This document shows, piece by piece, positions 29,990 through 38,986 of a DNA stretch of 64,000 nt. The translations under genes and the position numbers were made by a program. Where the stretch lies: contig CAILMF010000015.1 of the NCBI GenBank assembly GCA_903835235.1, forward strand, positions 310,001-374,000, written 5' to 3'. Source of the stretch: an uncultured Rhodospirillales bacterium. GTDB lineage: Bacteria; Pseudomonadota; Alphaproteobacteria; Acetobacterales; Acetobacteraceae. Each line of letters starts with the position of its first letter. The first letter of the stretch is position 1. The notes under the pieces are model-generated. The model worked only from the letters and a program-made list of their open reading frames with translations, searched no databases and was not told where the DNA came from.

Positions 29990-32191
29990 ATGCGTGGGGT
30001 GAACGCCCCAGCCCCACCCGACTACCTCTCCCGCCTGAACCCGGAACAGCGCGAAGCCGTCGAGACCCTCGATGGCCCGCTGCTGGTGCTGGCCGGCGCC
30101 GGCACCGGCAAGACTCGGGTGCTGACCACGCGCTTCGCCCACCTGCTGAAGACCGGCAAGGCCTGGCCCGGCCAGGTGCTCAGCGTCACCTTCACCAACA
30201 AGGCAGCGCGGGAGATGCGGGAGCGCGTCGCCGCCATCATCGGCCAGCCCGCCGATGGCCTCTGGCTCGGCACCTTCCACGCGCTCTGCGCCCGCATGCT
30301 GCGCCGCCATGCGGAGCTGGTCGGCCTGACCAGCAGCTTCACCATCCTGGATTCGGATGACCAGCTGCGCCTGCTGAAGCAGGTGATGGACGCCGCCGGC
30401 GTGGACCTGAAGCGCTGGCCGGCGCCGGGCCTGATGGCGGTGATCCAGCGCTGGAAGGACCGCGGTATCCCCCCCGGCAAGGTCACCCCCGCCGAGGACA
30501 GCGACTACGCCAACAACCGTGCCCACGCCCTCTACGCCGCCTACCAGGACCGGCTGAAGCAGCTCAACACCGCCGATTTCGGCGACCTGATGCTGCATGT
30601 GGTGGAGATACTGAAGAACCACCCGGACGTGCTGGCCGACTGGCACCGGCGCTTCCGCTACATCCTGGTGGATGAGTACCAGGACACCAACCTGGTGCAG
30701 TACTACTGGCTACGGCTGCTGGCTCAGGGCCACAAGAACATCTGCTGCGTGGGCGACGACGACCAGTCCATCTACTCCTGGCGCGGCGCCGAGATCGAAA
30801 ATATCCTCCGCTTCGAGAAGGATTTCGAGAACGCCCGCATCGTCCGGCTGGAGGCGAATTACCGCTCCACCAAGCCCATCCTCGGCGCCGCGGCCGGCCT
30901 CATCGCCCGCAATGCCGGGCGCCTGGGCAAGACGCTGCGCCCCGGCCGCAACGACGCCGAGGGCGACAAGGTCCGCGTCGTCTCGCTGTGGGACAGCGAG
31001 GAGGAAGCCCGCATGGTCGGCGACCGGATCGAGCAGGCCCGCCGCGCCGGGCAGAACCTGGCCGAGGTCGCCATCCTGGTCCGCGCCGGCTTCCAGACCC
31101 GCAGCTTCGAGGAGCGCATGATCACGCTCGGGCTGCCCTACCGCGTGGTCGGCGGCCTGCGCTTCTATGAGCGCGCCGAAATCCGCGACGCGCTGGCCTA
31201 TCTGCGCGTGCTGGCGCAACCCGCTGATGACCTGGCCTTCGAGCGCATCGTCAACACCCCCAAGCGCGGCCTGGGCGATACCACGCTGAAGGCGATGCAC
31301 GACCTGGCGCGCGCCGAATCCATCCCGCTAGTCGCCGCCGCCTGGCAATTGCTGCCGAGCATGCGCCCGAAGCCGCGCCAGGCACTGACAGAACTGCTGC
31401 AAGGCTTCGCCCGCTGGCGCGAGATGCTGGGCAAGGACGGCCATGTCGTCGTCGCCGCCACGCTGCTGGATGAGAGCGGCTACACCGACATGTGGAAGCA
31501 GGACAAATCGCCGGAAGCCCCGGGCCGCCTGGACAACCTGAAGGAGTTCGTCCGCGCGCTCGGCGAGTTCGAGAACCTCTCGGGCTTCCTCGACCACACC
31601 GCGTTGGTGATGGAGAACGAGGAAAACGCCACCGCCGAAAAGCTGTCCATGATGACGCTGCACGCGGCGAAGGGGCTGGAGTTCGACATGGTGTTCCTGC
31701 CGGGCTGGGAGGAAGGGCTGTTCCCCAGCCAGCGCAGCATGGACGAGGGCGGCGAGAAGGCGTTGGAGGAAGAACGCCGGCTTGCCTATGTCGGCATCAC
31801 CCGCGGGCGAAAGCACGTCATCATCAGCTGCGCCGCCAATCGCCGCATCTACGGCAACTGGACCAGCAGCATCCCCAGCCGCTTCATCGACGAGCTGCCG
31901 CCCGAGCATGTGGAAGTGGAAGGCGGCGCCCGGCCCCGCGCGGCCGAGCAGCCAAGCATGTTCAACGCCGCGCCGATGTTCGCCCGCCGCCCCCGTGTCA
32001 TCGAGGCGCCCGCCTGGGACGTTAAGGAGCGCGCGCCGCGGCCGGATGCCATCAAGGTGGGCCAGCGCGTCTTCCACATGAAATTCGGCAACGGCAACGT
32101 CATTGCCGTGGACGACGACAAGTTGGATATCGAGTTCGACAAGGCCGGCACCAAGCGCGTGCTGGACCGCTTCGTGGAAAAAGTTGGATGA
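29990..32191 (+). CDS. ATP-dependent DNA helicase, UvrD/PcrA type
   Basis: Superfamily 1 3'-5' helicase of about 733 residues involved in repair and removal of stalled complexes. Motifs in order: Q motif LNPEQREAV near 16, Walker A GAGTGKT near 35, TFTNKAAREM near 66, Walker B VDEYQDTN near 227, DDDQSIYSWRGA near 255, EANYRSTKPI near 286, then MMTLHAAKGLEFDMVFLPG near 552 and YVGITRGRK near 601. The C-terminal KVGQRVFHMKFGNGNVIAVD block matches the PcrA/UvrD tail that contacts RNA polymerase. The start is the ATG at 29990 or a GTG three codons later. The stop overlaps the prmA start (ATGA). Confidence 0.94.
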   Translation: MRGVNAPAPPDYLSRLNPEQREAVETLDGPLLVLAGAGTGKTRVLTTRFAHLLKTGKAWPGQVLSVTFTNKAAREMRERVAAIIGQPADGLWLGTFHALCARMLRRHAELVGLTSSFTILDSDDQLRLLKQVMDAAGVDLKRWPAPGLMAVIQRWKDRGIPPGKVTPAEDSDYANNRAHALYAAYQDRLKQLNTADFGDLMLHVVEILKNHPDVLADWHRRFRYILVDEYQDTNLVQYYWLRLLAQGHKNICCVGDDDQSIYSWRGAEIENILRFEKDFENARIVRLEANYRSTKPILGAAAGLIARNAGRLGKTLRPGRNDAEGDKVRVVSLWDSEEEARMVGDRIEQARRAGQNLAEVAILVRAGFQTRSFEERMITLGLPYRVVGGLRFYERAEIRDALAYLRVLAQPADDLAFERIVNTPKRGLGDTTLKAMHDLARAESIPLVAAAWQLLPSMRPKPRQALTELLQGFARWREMLGKDGHVVVAATLLDESGYTDMWKQDKSPEAPGRLDNLKEFVRALGEFENLSGFLDHTALVMENEENATAEKLSMMTLHAAKGLEFDMVFLPGWEEGLFPSQRSMDEGGEKALEEERRLAYVGITRGRKHVIISCAANRRIYGNWTSSIPSRFIDELPPEHVEVEGGARPRAAEQPSMFNAAPMFARRPRVIEAPAWDVKERAPRPDAIKVGQRVFHMKFGNGNVIAVDDDKLDIEFDKAGTKRVLDRFVEKVG

Positions 32192-33081
32192 GCCTGTCAA
32201 AGCGCCGCGCCGAACCGCTGGAAGCCGTGTGGGTGGACCTGCTGCCGGAGGACGCGCTGGAAGCCTTCGAGGCCGCCTTCCTGCAAAGCTGCAACACCGT
32301 CGGCTTCTTCAAGGACGACGACACCGAGACCTGGCGCGTGGAAGGCGTGCGCGAGCAGGGCGCCAATGCGGAAGCGCTGGCCGCTGGCATCGCCATCGCC
32401 GCCATGGTGAGTGGCATCCCCATGCCGGAAATCCACGCCGCGCCGGTGGAAGCCGATGGCTGGCTGGCCCGGACGGTGGAGGCCTTCCCCGAGCAACCCA
32501 TAGGCGACACTTGGCTGGTCCGCCCGACCCATCTGCCCAACCCGCCGAGCTACGGCCGCACCGTGCTGGTGCTGGATGCCGGCATCGCCTTCGGCTCCGG
32601 CGAGCATGAGTCCACGCGCGGCTGCCTGATGGGGTTCGAGACCGTGGCCCGCCGCCGCAAGCCGCGCGCGCTGCTGGACCTCGGCTCCGGCAGCGGCATC
32701 CTGGCCCTGGCCGCGGCCCGCCGTCTGCGCCGCCCGGTGCTGGCCACCGACATCGACCCCTGGAGCGTCCGCGCGATTCGCGAAAACACCGTGTTGAACG
32801 GCCAGCAGCGGATGGTCCGCGCGCAACTGGCCAATGGCTGGCAGCACCGCAGCCTGCGCGGCCGCAGCTACGACCTGGTCTTTGCCAATATCCTGGCCCG
32901 CCCGCTGTGCAGCATGGCGCGGCAGATGGCGCTGCATTTGAAGCCCGGCGGCACCGCCATCCTGGCCGGGTTGCTCGGCGTGCAGGTGCGCATGGTGCTG
33001 GCGGCGCATCGGCGCCAGGGGATGCGGCTGGAACGCCGGATCAACCTGGGGCCGTGGTCGTCCCTGGTGCTGCGCAAGTAG
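32188..33081 (+). CDS. prmA: Ribosomal protein L11 methyltransferase
   Basis: SAM-dependent methyltransferase of 297 residues that trimethylates ribosomal protein L11. After an N-terminal substrate-recognition domain it shows FGSGEHESTRGC near residue 132, the SAM-binding loop LLDLGSGSGILALAA near 163, ATDIDPWSVRAIREN near 187 and the catalytic-loop segment LVFANILARPL near 231. These are the standard PrmA blocks. Translation is coupled to the helicase by the ATGA overlap. The length is normal. Confidence 0.93.
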   Translation: MSLSKRRAEPLEAVWVDLLPEDALEAFEAAFLQSCNTVGFFKDDDTETWRVEGVREQGANAEALAAGIAIAAMVSGIPMPEIHAAPVEADGWLARTVEAFPEQPIGDTWLVRPTHLPNPPSYGRTVLVLDAGIAFGSGEHESTRGCLMGFETVARRRKPRALLDLGSGSGILALAAARRLRRPVLATDIDPWSVRAIRENTVLNGQQRMVRAQLANGWQHRSLRGRSYDLVFANILARPLCSMARQMALHLKPGGTAILAGLLGVQVRMVLAAHRRQGMRLERRINLGPWSSLVLRK

Positions 33082-33144
33082 GCCCCTGTTGCGGTGCAGC
33101 GGCGGCGCGTTAGGCTGATCGCCTGCCGCCGAAGGGGCCCCGCC

Positions 33145-34197
33145 ATGCGCTTCAGCAACTTCCTGTTCCCGGAAAGCCGCGACCCCCAGCTGGACGGCCA
33201 AGTCATCGCCGAAAGCGTCGCCGAGGCCAAGCTGTGCGACCAACTGGGCTACGACGTGCTTTGGCTGGCCGAGCACCACTTCGACGGCAACTGCATCTAC
33301 ATCGACCCCATCACCTTCGCCGCCGCGCTGTCCCAGGCCACCAGCCGGATCAAGCTGGGCTTCGCGGTCGCCCAGGTCTCGCTGCACCACCCGATGCGCC
33401 TGGCCGAGCAGATCAGCGTGCTGGACCACCTGACCGGCGGCCGGCTGATCGTGGGCTTGGGCCGCGGCACCGCCTACAACGTATACGAATACCAGGGCTA
33501 CGGGATCGACTGGCAGGAGGCCGGGCCGCGCTACGAGGAGGCCGAGGCGATCATGCTCAAGGCCTGGACCAGCCCCGAGGGCTTCGAGTACCCGGGCAAG
33601 TTCTGGAACATCAAGGCCCCGGCGCTGCGCCCGGTGCCGCGCACGCTGCCGCACCCCTATGTGCTGCGCGCGGCGTCCTCCGAAGACGGCGCCCTGCACC
33701 TGGCGAAGCGCGGCCAGCCCTTCATGATGAACGTGCAGAGCATCGAGGTGACGCGCGACCGCCTGGCCAAGTACCGCGCGGTGCTGGCGGAAGGCGGCCA
33801 CGACGTGGCGGCCTGCCTGGCGGAGAGCTGGGTCTGGCGCAACATCGTGGTGGCGGAGACCGATGCCGAGGCCGAGCGCGTCGGCATCCCCGCCTTCGAG
33901 GCCATGCAGGAACAGCGCAAGGCCCTGCGGGAGCGGGTATACACCGAGCAGGGCGTGCGCATGGTGCAGGAGACCGCGCCCCCCGCCCGTGTGCAGGTGG
34001 ACAAGGCGCTGATCTGTGGCAGCCCGGCGACGGTGGCGCAGAAGATCGCCGAGATCGACGCGACCGGGGTTGGCGGCGTCATCGGCAGCTTCCGGCTCGG
34101 CCCGATGCCGGCCGAGGTGGCGGCGCGGTCGCTCACGCTGTTCGCCGAGCAGGTGATGCCGCGCTTTCGGGCGCCGCTGGCGGCGGCGGCGCAGTAG
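33145..34197 (+). CDS. LLM class flavin-dependent oxidoreductase
   Basis: Luciferase-like monooxygenase family protein of 350 residues, a TIM-barrel flavoenzyme. Family blocks are LAEHHFDGNCIYIDPITFAA near residue 45, the LGFAVAQVSLHHPMRLAEQ segment near 75 and LDHLTGGRLIVGLGRGTAY near 97. The ATG at 33145 is preceded by AAGGGG, and an upstream in-frame codon at 33094 is unlikely. The partner reductase and the substrate are unknown; members oxidise aldehydes, sulfonates or amines. It lies 63 bp after prmA, perhaps on the same transcript. Confidence 0.88.
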   Translation: MRFSNFLFPESRDPQLDGQVIAESVAEAKLCDQLGYDVLWLAEHHFDGNCIYIDPITFAAALSQATSRIKLGFAVAQVSLHHPMRLAEQISVLDHLTGGRLIVGLGRGTAYNVYEYQGYGIDWQEAGPRYEEAEAIMLKAWTSPEGFEYPGKFWNIKAPALRPVPRTLPHPYVLRAASSEDGALHLAKRGQPFMMNVQSIEVTRDRLAKYRAVLAEGGHDVAACLAESWVWRNIVVAETDAEAERVGIPAFEAMQEQRKALRERVYTEQGVRMVQETAPPARVQVDKALICGSPATVAQKIAEIDATGVGGVIGSFRLGPMPAEVAARSLTLFAEQVMPRFRAPLAAAAQ

Positions 34198-34217
34198 CCG
34201 CCGCGCCGCGGGGTGGT

Positions 34218-36293
34218 TCAGGCGAAGAACACGTGGTCGGCCTGTAGCTGCGCCTTGGTGATGCCGTAGAGGTCCAGGCTGCCGCCATCGGCGGTGTCGA
34301 TATGGATGCCGCCGGGGACGTCGGTGGTATGGGCCTTCAGCTTGGCGAAGGTATTGAGGGCGGCGCCGAAGCCCTTGAGGGTGAGGAAGTCGTCAGGGTA
34401 AAAGTTGTAAATGACATCGGCGCCGTGGCCCCTGGCGAAGGTGAAGCTGCTGGAACCAGTGTTCCAGTAAGTACCGTTGCCCCTGGCGTCGATGTAAGTA
34501 TCGAAACCGGCATAGGTGCCGACAATGGTGTCGAAGTTTTTCAGCGTATTGCCGATGCTGTCCCCGATGTAGAGCTTGCCGCCAGCGAGGTCGAATTTGG
34601 CGCTGGCGCCGCGGACGCCGTACAGATCCAGCGTATCATTTCCGCTTCCTCCATCGAAAACGTTTCCAAAAAATTTGAAATTGGTAGCTGACAGAAGTGA
34701 ATACGGATAGGAATCCATGTAGATGGAGATTCCAATAAAGTCGTCGCCAGCGCCAAGTGAGATAATATTTCCTTGTATCGTTAATTGTTCAAATCCATCC
34801 TGCCCTACAATCAAAGAAGTTCCGCCATGCCCGGCGCTGAGATCGAAATCTATATTGATAATATCGCTACCTGCCCCCGTCGAAATGATATTCGAGCTAA
34901 ATATCGCGGTGGCATTACCGCCATGGCCACCATGCGCGCCCACGGTTTCATCGGTAATTCCCTGGGCAGGGTCTGAGCCGCCATCACCACCGTGAGCCGT
35001 GACACGGAACAGGAGGTCGGCAAAGTTAGCCTTGATGCTCACGTTGGAGATTTTTGCGCTCGCGGAACCGGCATCACCACCATCACCTTCATTGCCCCAC
35101 GTGCGGCCTTGGATTTTCCCAAAACCAGGCCAACCTGCATCCCCACCATTCACGAGGGAGCCATGCCAGGCGCCATGGTGGCCGTCCCCAATGGCGCCGG
35201 ATTTCAAGAACAGAACTAAGGCGCCGCTGCTTGTGATGTTGATATGGTCGATCAGGGCATTGGACTCGCCCCCATGACCGCCGCTGCCTGCGGTTCCGCC
35301 CTTTGCTAGTGTTCCAGGTATATAAAGCGCGCTGCCGCCGCCGCCGCCGCTGCCACCCATGCCGCCACTTGCCCATGCAGATAGCGTAAGGTGATCATTT
35401 CCGATTCCAAGGGCGAACGTCGTGTCGTGCACCCGTGCAGTTGCATTGCCGCCAACGCCGCCGGTGCCGCCTGCCCCCACAGTAAAATCAAGGGTGGCCA
35501 ACCCTCCCGCGTCGTGGCCCTGTCCGCCGGCCCCGCCCTGGCCGCCACTCGCTTGCGACCCAATCGAGATTTGGTCGTCGGTATTGGTCGCGATCAGCGC
35601 AGCCTGCGTCCAATCCGCATTGGCGCTGCCTCCCGCTACGCCAGTCTGGCCTTCAGACATTGGGCCAGTGTACCAGGCGCCAGTTACCAGGGTGGTCGTG
35701 TTAAGCTTCAGCCCGCCTACAGGCACCACCAGCGTCTTGGTCACACTCGCACCGCTCTGATCGGTGCTGGTTACCGCCACACTCACGCTCGGCGTGGTGT
35801 TGTAGTTCAGCGCCACCCCCGGCTTCAGCACCAGCTCATTGCCATTGACGATCTGAAACCGCGCATCGGTGACGCTGTAGGTGAAGGTATTCCCCGCATC
35901 CGCATCCTGCGTGCCCAGCGTCCCCACATCCGCTCCGGCGGCGCCGGAATAAACCGGGTTCTGCGCCAGCGTCACCCCGGTCGGCGCATGGTTCGCCGCC
36001 ACCGTCAGCGCCAGCGTCTTGGTCACGCTCAGCCCGCCCTGGTCGGTGCTGGTCACCGCCAGCCTCACGCTCCTCGTCGTGGCGAAGTCCAGCAACACGC
36101 CGGGCTTCAGCATCAACTCGCCGTCCACCACCTGAAACCGCGCATCGGCGACGCTGTAGGTGAAGCTGTTGCCCGCATCCGGGTCCAGCGTGGTCAGGGC
36201 GCCGATATCGAACCCGGCAACCCCGCTGCTGATCGTCGTGCCCGACAGGGTGATGTTGGTTGGCCTGCGGTTCGCCACTGGATGCACCCTCAT
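34218..36293 (-). CDS. Large secreted-type repeat protein: two cadherin-like repeats, glycine-rich spiral, C-terminal calcium-binding-like region
   Basis: Protein of 691 residues with no recognised enzyme domain. Two cadherin/VCBS-like repeats occupy about residues 1-100 and 104-195, each with DPDAGNSFTYSV or DADAGNTFTYSV, a DARFQ block and an LTV-type strand end. Residues 215-480 are rich in GGxGGxGG, spaced by short beta strands, like a parallel spiral. Residues 500-691 contain RTX-like GGSGNDTLDLYG and a hydrophobic C terminus (DLYGITKAQLQADHVFFA) like type I secretion signals. No Sec signal is seen. The DNA from about 34620 to 35350 is noticeably more AT-rich than its surroundings, which suggests transfer or mosaic origin. 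The start may be later or earlier than the ATG used. A role in adhesion or in the extracellular matrix is likely but not proven. Confidence 0.78.
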   Translation of the reverse strand: MRVHPVANRRPTNITLSGTTISSGVAGFDIGALTTLDPDAGNSFTYSVADARFQVVDGELMLKPGVLLDFATTRSVRLAVTSTDQGGLSVTKTLALTVAANHAPTGVTLAQNPVYSGAAGADVGTLGTQDADAGNTFTYSVTDARFQIVNGNELVLKPGVALNYNTTPSVSVAVTSTDQSGASVTKTLVVPVGGLKLNTTTLVTGAWYTGPMSEGQTGVAGGSANADWTQAALIATNTDDQISIGSQASGGQGGAGGQGHDAGGLATLDFTVGAGGTGGVGGNATARVHDTTFALGIGNDHLTLSAWASGGMGGSGGGGGSALYIPGTLAKGGTAGSGGHGGESNALIDHINITSSGALVLFLKSGAIGDGHHGAWHGSLVNGGDAGWPGFGKIQGRTWGNEGDGGDAGSASAKISNVSIKANFADLLFRVTAHGGDGGSDPAQGITDETVGAHGGHGGNATAIFSSNIISTGAGSDIINIDFDLSAGHGGTSLIVGQDGFEQLTIQGNIISLGAGDDFIGISIYMDSYPYSLLSATNFKFFGNVFDGGSGNDTLDLYGVRGASAKFDLAGGKLYIGDSIGNTLKNFDTIVGTYAGFDTYIDARGNGTYWNTGSSSFTFARGHGADVIYNFYPDDFLTLKGFGAALNTFAKLKAHTTDVPGGIHIDTADGGSLDLYGITKAQLQADHVFFA

Positions 36294-36435
36294 GCATAGA
36301 TGTCAGACCAGAACATTGCTGGAGGTGATTACGAAAAGTCAACGCTGCCCTTACCGCGCCATCAAGGCTTCACACCCGCGGCCCGCCCCAACCCGGCTGG
36401 ACCCGCGCCCGCGTAACGGCTAAGGCCGGCATCAC

Positions 36436-37593
36436 ATGCCCGTGCCCCTCGACTCCCCCTGTGTGCTGCAAGTCCTGCCTGCCCTGGCCGCTGGCGGGGT
36501 GGAGCGTGGCACGCTGGAGATGGCCGCGGCGCTGCGGGCGGTGGGCTGGCGCGCCATCGTGGCGTCCTCCGGTGGGCCGCTGGTGCCGGCGCTGGAGGCG
36601 CTTGGCGCCACCCATGTGACGCTGCCGCTGGCCAGCAAGAACCCGCTGACCATCTGGCGCAACGCCGCGGCGCTTGAGGCGCTGATCCTTAAGGAGCGGG
36701 TGGCGATCATCCACGCCCGCTCACGCGCGCCAGCCTGGTCCGCCTGGCTGGCGGCGCGGCGGACGGGGACGCATTTCGTGACGACCTATCACGGCACCTA
36801 CAACGAGGACCTGCCGTTCAAGCGCCAGTACAACGCCATCATGGCGCAGGGCGAGCGGGTGATCGCGATCAGCCAGTTCATCGCGCGCCACATCCAGGAA
36901 CGCCACGGCACGGATGCCCGGCGCATCCGCATCATCCATCGCGGCGTGGACCCCCAGCTGTTCGACCCCGCGGCGGTGACGCCGGAGCGGCAGGCAGCGC
37001 TGCGCAAGCAATGGCAACTGCCTGGCGACGCCAAGGTGGTGCTGCTGCCGGCCCGGCTGACCCGCTGGAAGGGCCAGGCCGTGCTGGTGGAGGCGCTGAC
37101 GAAGCTGCCGGAGAAGGTGGTGGCGGTGCTGGTCGGCGGGGGCAAGCCGAAGTTTCGGCAGGAGCTGCTGGACCTGGCCGGCAAGCTGGGTCTGGCCGAC
37201 CGGGTTCGCCTGGTGGGGCATGTGGCGGACATGCCGGCCGCGCTGATGCTGGCCGATGTGGTGGTGCATGCCTCGACCGACCCGGAGGCCTTCGGCCGTT
37301 CGGTGATCGAGGGCATGGCGATGGCGCGGCCGGTGCTGGCCGCCGACCTGGGCGCGCCGCCTGAGGTGGTGCGGCACGGGCAGAATGGCTGGCTGGTGCC
37401 GCCGGGCTTCCCGGAGGTGCTGGCGGACGCCATCGGCGTGGTCTTCGCGTTGCCGGCGGCGGAGCGCCAACTGATCTGCGACCGCGCCCGGGCAACCGTG
37501 CTGGCGCATTTCACCACCGAGGCCATGCAGCAGGCCACGCTGGACACCTATTGGGAGCTGCTGAGCGCGGCGGCACCCGCCGAGGCCGGCTGA
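36436..37593 (+). CDS. Glycosyltransferase family 4 protein
   Basis: GT-B fold retaining glycosyltransferase of 385 residues, cytoplasmic and membrane-associated. The N-terminal Rossmann domain opens with VLQVLPALAAGGVERGTLEM, a typical acceptor-side glycine-rich loop. The donor side has LLPARLTRWKGQAVLVEAL near residue 199 and the E-x7-E pattern EAFGRSVIEGMAMARPVLA near 281. It is translationally coupled to the GT9 gene (TGATG overlap), so both probably build the same surface glycan, most likely lipopolysaccharide core. The donor sugar is not predictable. Confidence 0.9.
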   Translation: MPVPLDSPCVLQVLPALAAGGVERGTLEMAAALRAVGWRAIVASSGGPLVPALEALGATHVTLPLASKNPLTIWRNAAALEALILKERVAIIHARSRAPAWSAWLAARRTGTHFVTTYHGTYNEDLPFKRQYNAIMAQGERVIAISQFIARHIQERHGTDARRIRIIHRGVDPQLFDPAAVTPERQAALRKQWQLPGDAKVVLLPARLTRWKGQAVLVEALTKLPEKVVAVLVGGGKPKFRQELLDLAGKLGLADRVRLVGHVADMPAALMLADVVVHASTDPEAFGRSVIEGMAMARPVLAADLGAPPEVVRHGQNGWLVPPGFPEVLADAIGVVFALPAAERQLICDRARATVLAHFTTEAMQQATLDTYWELLSAAAPAEAG

Positions 37594-38516
37594 TGCCGGA
37601 ACGGATACTGGTCATCAAGCTCGCCTCGCTGGGCGATTTCGTGCAGGCATTCGGGCCGTTTGCGGCCATCCGCGCGCATCATCCGCGGGCCAGGATCACG
37701 CTGCTGACCACGCCGCCGTATCGCGAACTGGGCGAGCGGGCGCCGTGGTTCGACGCGGTCTGGACCGGTGGGCGGCCGAAGTGGCGCGACCTGGGCGGCC
37801 TGTGGCGGCTGGCGCGATTCCTGCGCGGCGGCAAGTTCAGCCGGGTCTATGACCTGCAGACCTCGTCGCGCTCCTCGCGCTATCGCTGGATGCTGCCGGC
37901 CAGCGTGGAGTGGAGCGGGATTGGCGGCGGCAGCCATCCGCATGCCAACCCGCAGCGGGACTACATGCACACGCTGGAACGCCAGCGCGAACAGCTGGAA
38001 ATGGCGGGGCTGACGGCCTTTCCGGCGCCGGCGCTGGATTGGCTGGATGCCGACCTCTCGGGCCTGGGCTTGCCGGAACGCTTCGGCGTGGTGATCCCCG
38101 GCGCTTCGCCGACCAGGCCGGGCAAGCGTTGGCCGGTGGCGCATTATGCCGCACTGGCCGCCGGGCTGGACCTGCCGGTGGCGGTGGTGGGCGGGCCTTC
38201 CGAGGCGCCGCTGGCCGCCGAGATCCTGGCGCGGGTGCCTGGTGCGGTGGACCTGACGGGACGCACCAACTTTGCCGGCTTGGGCGCGGTGGCGCGGCGG
38301 GCGAGCTTTGCGGTCGGCAATGATACCGGGCCGACGCATATGATGGCCGCGGCCGGCTGCCCGACGCTGGCGCTGTTCGGCGATGAGAGCGACCCGGCGC
38401 TGTGCGCGCCGCGCGGGCCGCGGGCCGAAGTGCTGCGGCATGCGCCGCTGGCGGGGCTGGCGGTGGAACGGGTGCGCGCGACGCTTGATGGGCTGCGGGC
38501 GGGAAGCACGCGGTAG
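37593..38516 (+). CDS. Glycosyltransferase family 9 protein (heptosyltransferase-like)
   Basis: GT-B fold enzyme of 307 residues related to LPS heptosyltransferases. It opens with ILVIKLASLGDFVQAFG, the characteristic N-terminal strand and loop. The C-terminal domain shows VVIPGASPTRPGKRWPVAHY near 167 and the nucleotide-sugar motif VGNDTGPTHMMAAAGCPT near 245. The ATG overlaps the stop of the GT4 gene. With it, it probably extends the LPS inner core. The tandem repeat array begins just after its stop. Confidence 0.9.
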   Translation: MPERILVIKLASLGDFVQAFGPFAAIRAHHPRARITLLTTPPYRELGERAPWFDAVWTGGRPKWRDLGGLWRLARFLRGGKFSRVYDLQTSSRSSRYRWMLPASVEWSGIGGGSHPHANPQRDYMHTLERQREQLEMAGLTAFPAPALDWLDADLSGLGLPERFGVVIPGASPTRPGKRWPVAHYAALAAGLDLPVAVVGGPSEAPLAAEILARVPGAVDLTGRTNFAGLGAVARRASFAVGNDTGPTHMMAAAGCPTLALFGDESDPALCAPRGPRAEVLRHAPLAGLAVERVRATLDGLRAGSTR

Positions 38517-38986
38517 CAGTCGGGCGCCAAGCGGGCGGGTTTCGGACAAATGGCCGCTTCGGGGGGCGTGGGGTCGGGCGGGTGGTCGGGCGCGGTCGGC
38601 GCGGAACGCGCGGGTTTCGGACAAATGGCCGCTTCGGGGTGCTGGGGTCAGGCGGGCGGGTCGGGCATGGCCGGCGCGGAGAGCGCGGGTTTCGGACAAA
38701 TGGCCGCTTCGGGGGGCGGGGTCAGGCAGGTCGCTTGCGGCTGATGCGGAGAGCGCGAGTTTCGGACAAATACCCGCTTCGGGGGGCCTGGGTCGGGGGG
38801 CGGACGCGGCCGGCGCGGAGAGTGTGGGTTCCGGACAAATGGCCGACCCTCGGCGCGGGGGCTTTGCCGGGTTGGCGTTGGCGGAGGGTCCCCTAATCGC
38901 GGGCGGGCGGCGCTGTTGCCGTCACGCTTGCAGCACTCTTGCCTGCTGCGACATGATCCCGCCGCACCCGGAAGAGTAGGGAAGCC
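38517..38986. other. Intergenic stretch of 470 bp without a supported gene
   Basis: It holds the five-copy repeat at 38536-38853 and then about 130 bp before the DUF1036 gene. Several frames stay open through the repeat on both strands, as expected at this GC content, but none has a convincing start or known domain. Confidence 0.7.
38536..38853. repeat. Five-copy tandem repeat, 69-75 bp period
   Basis: A conserved 29-bp core containing TTTCGGACAAATGGCCGC occurs at 38536-38564, 38611-38639, 38686-38714, 38756-38784 and 38825-38853. Starts are 75, 75, 70 and 69 bp apart. The last two copies are the most diverged. The spacers keep a GCGCGGAGAGCG-like block just before each core and are otherwise G-rich and variable. 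Confidence 0.88.

Noticed and set aside
38383-38979. Repeat-containing frames through the intergenic array, such as the one reading RVSDKWPLRGA repeatedly
   Set aside because: Periods of 75, 75, 70 and 69 bp break the frame, several frames are equally open and no start is convincing; kept only as a DNA repeat.
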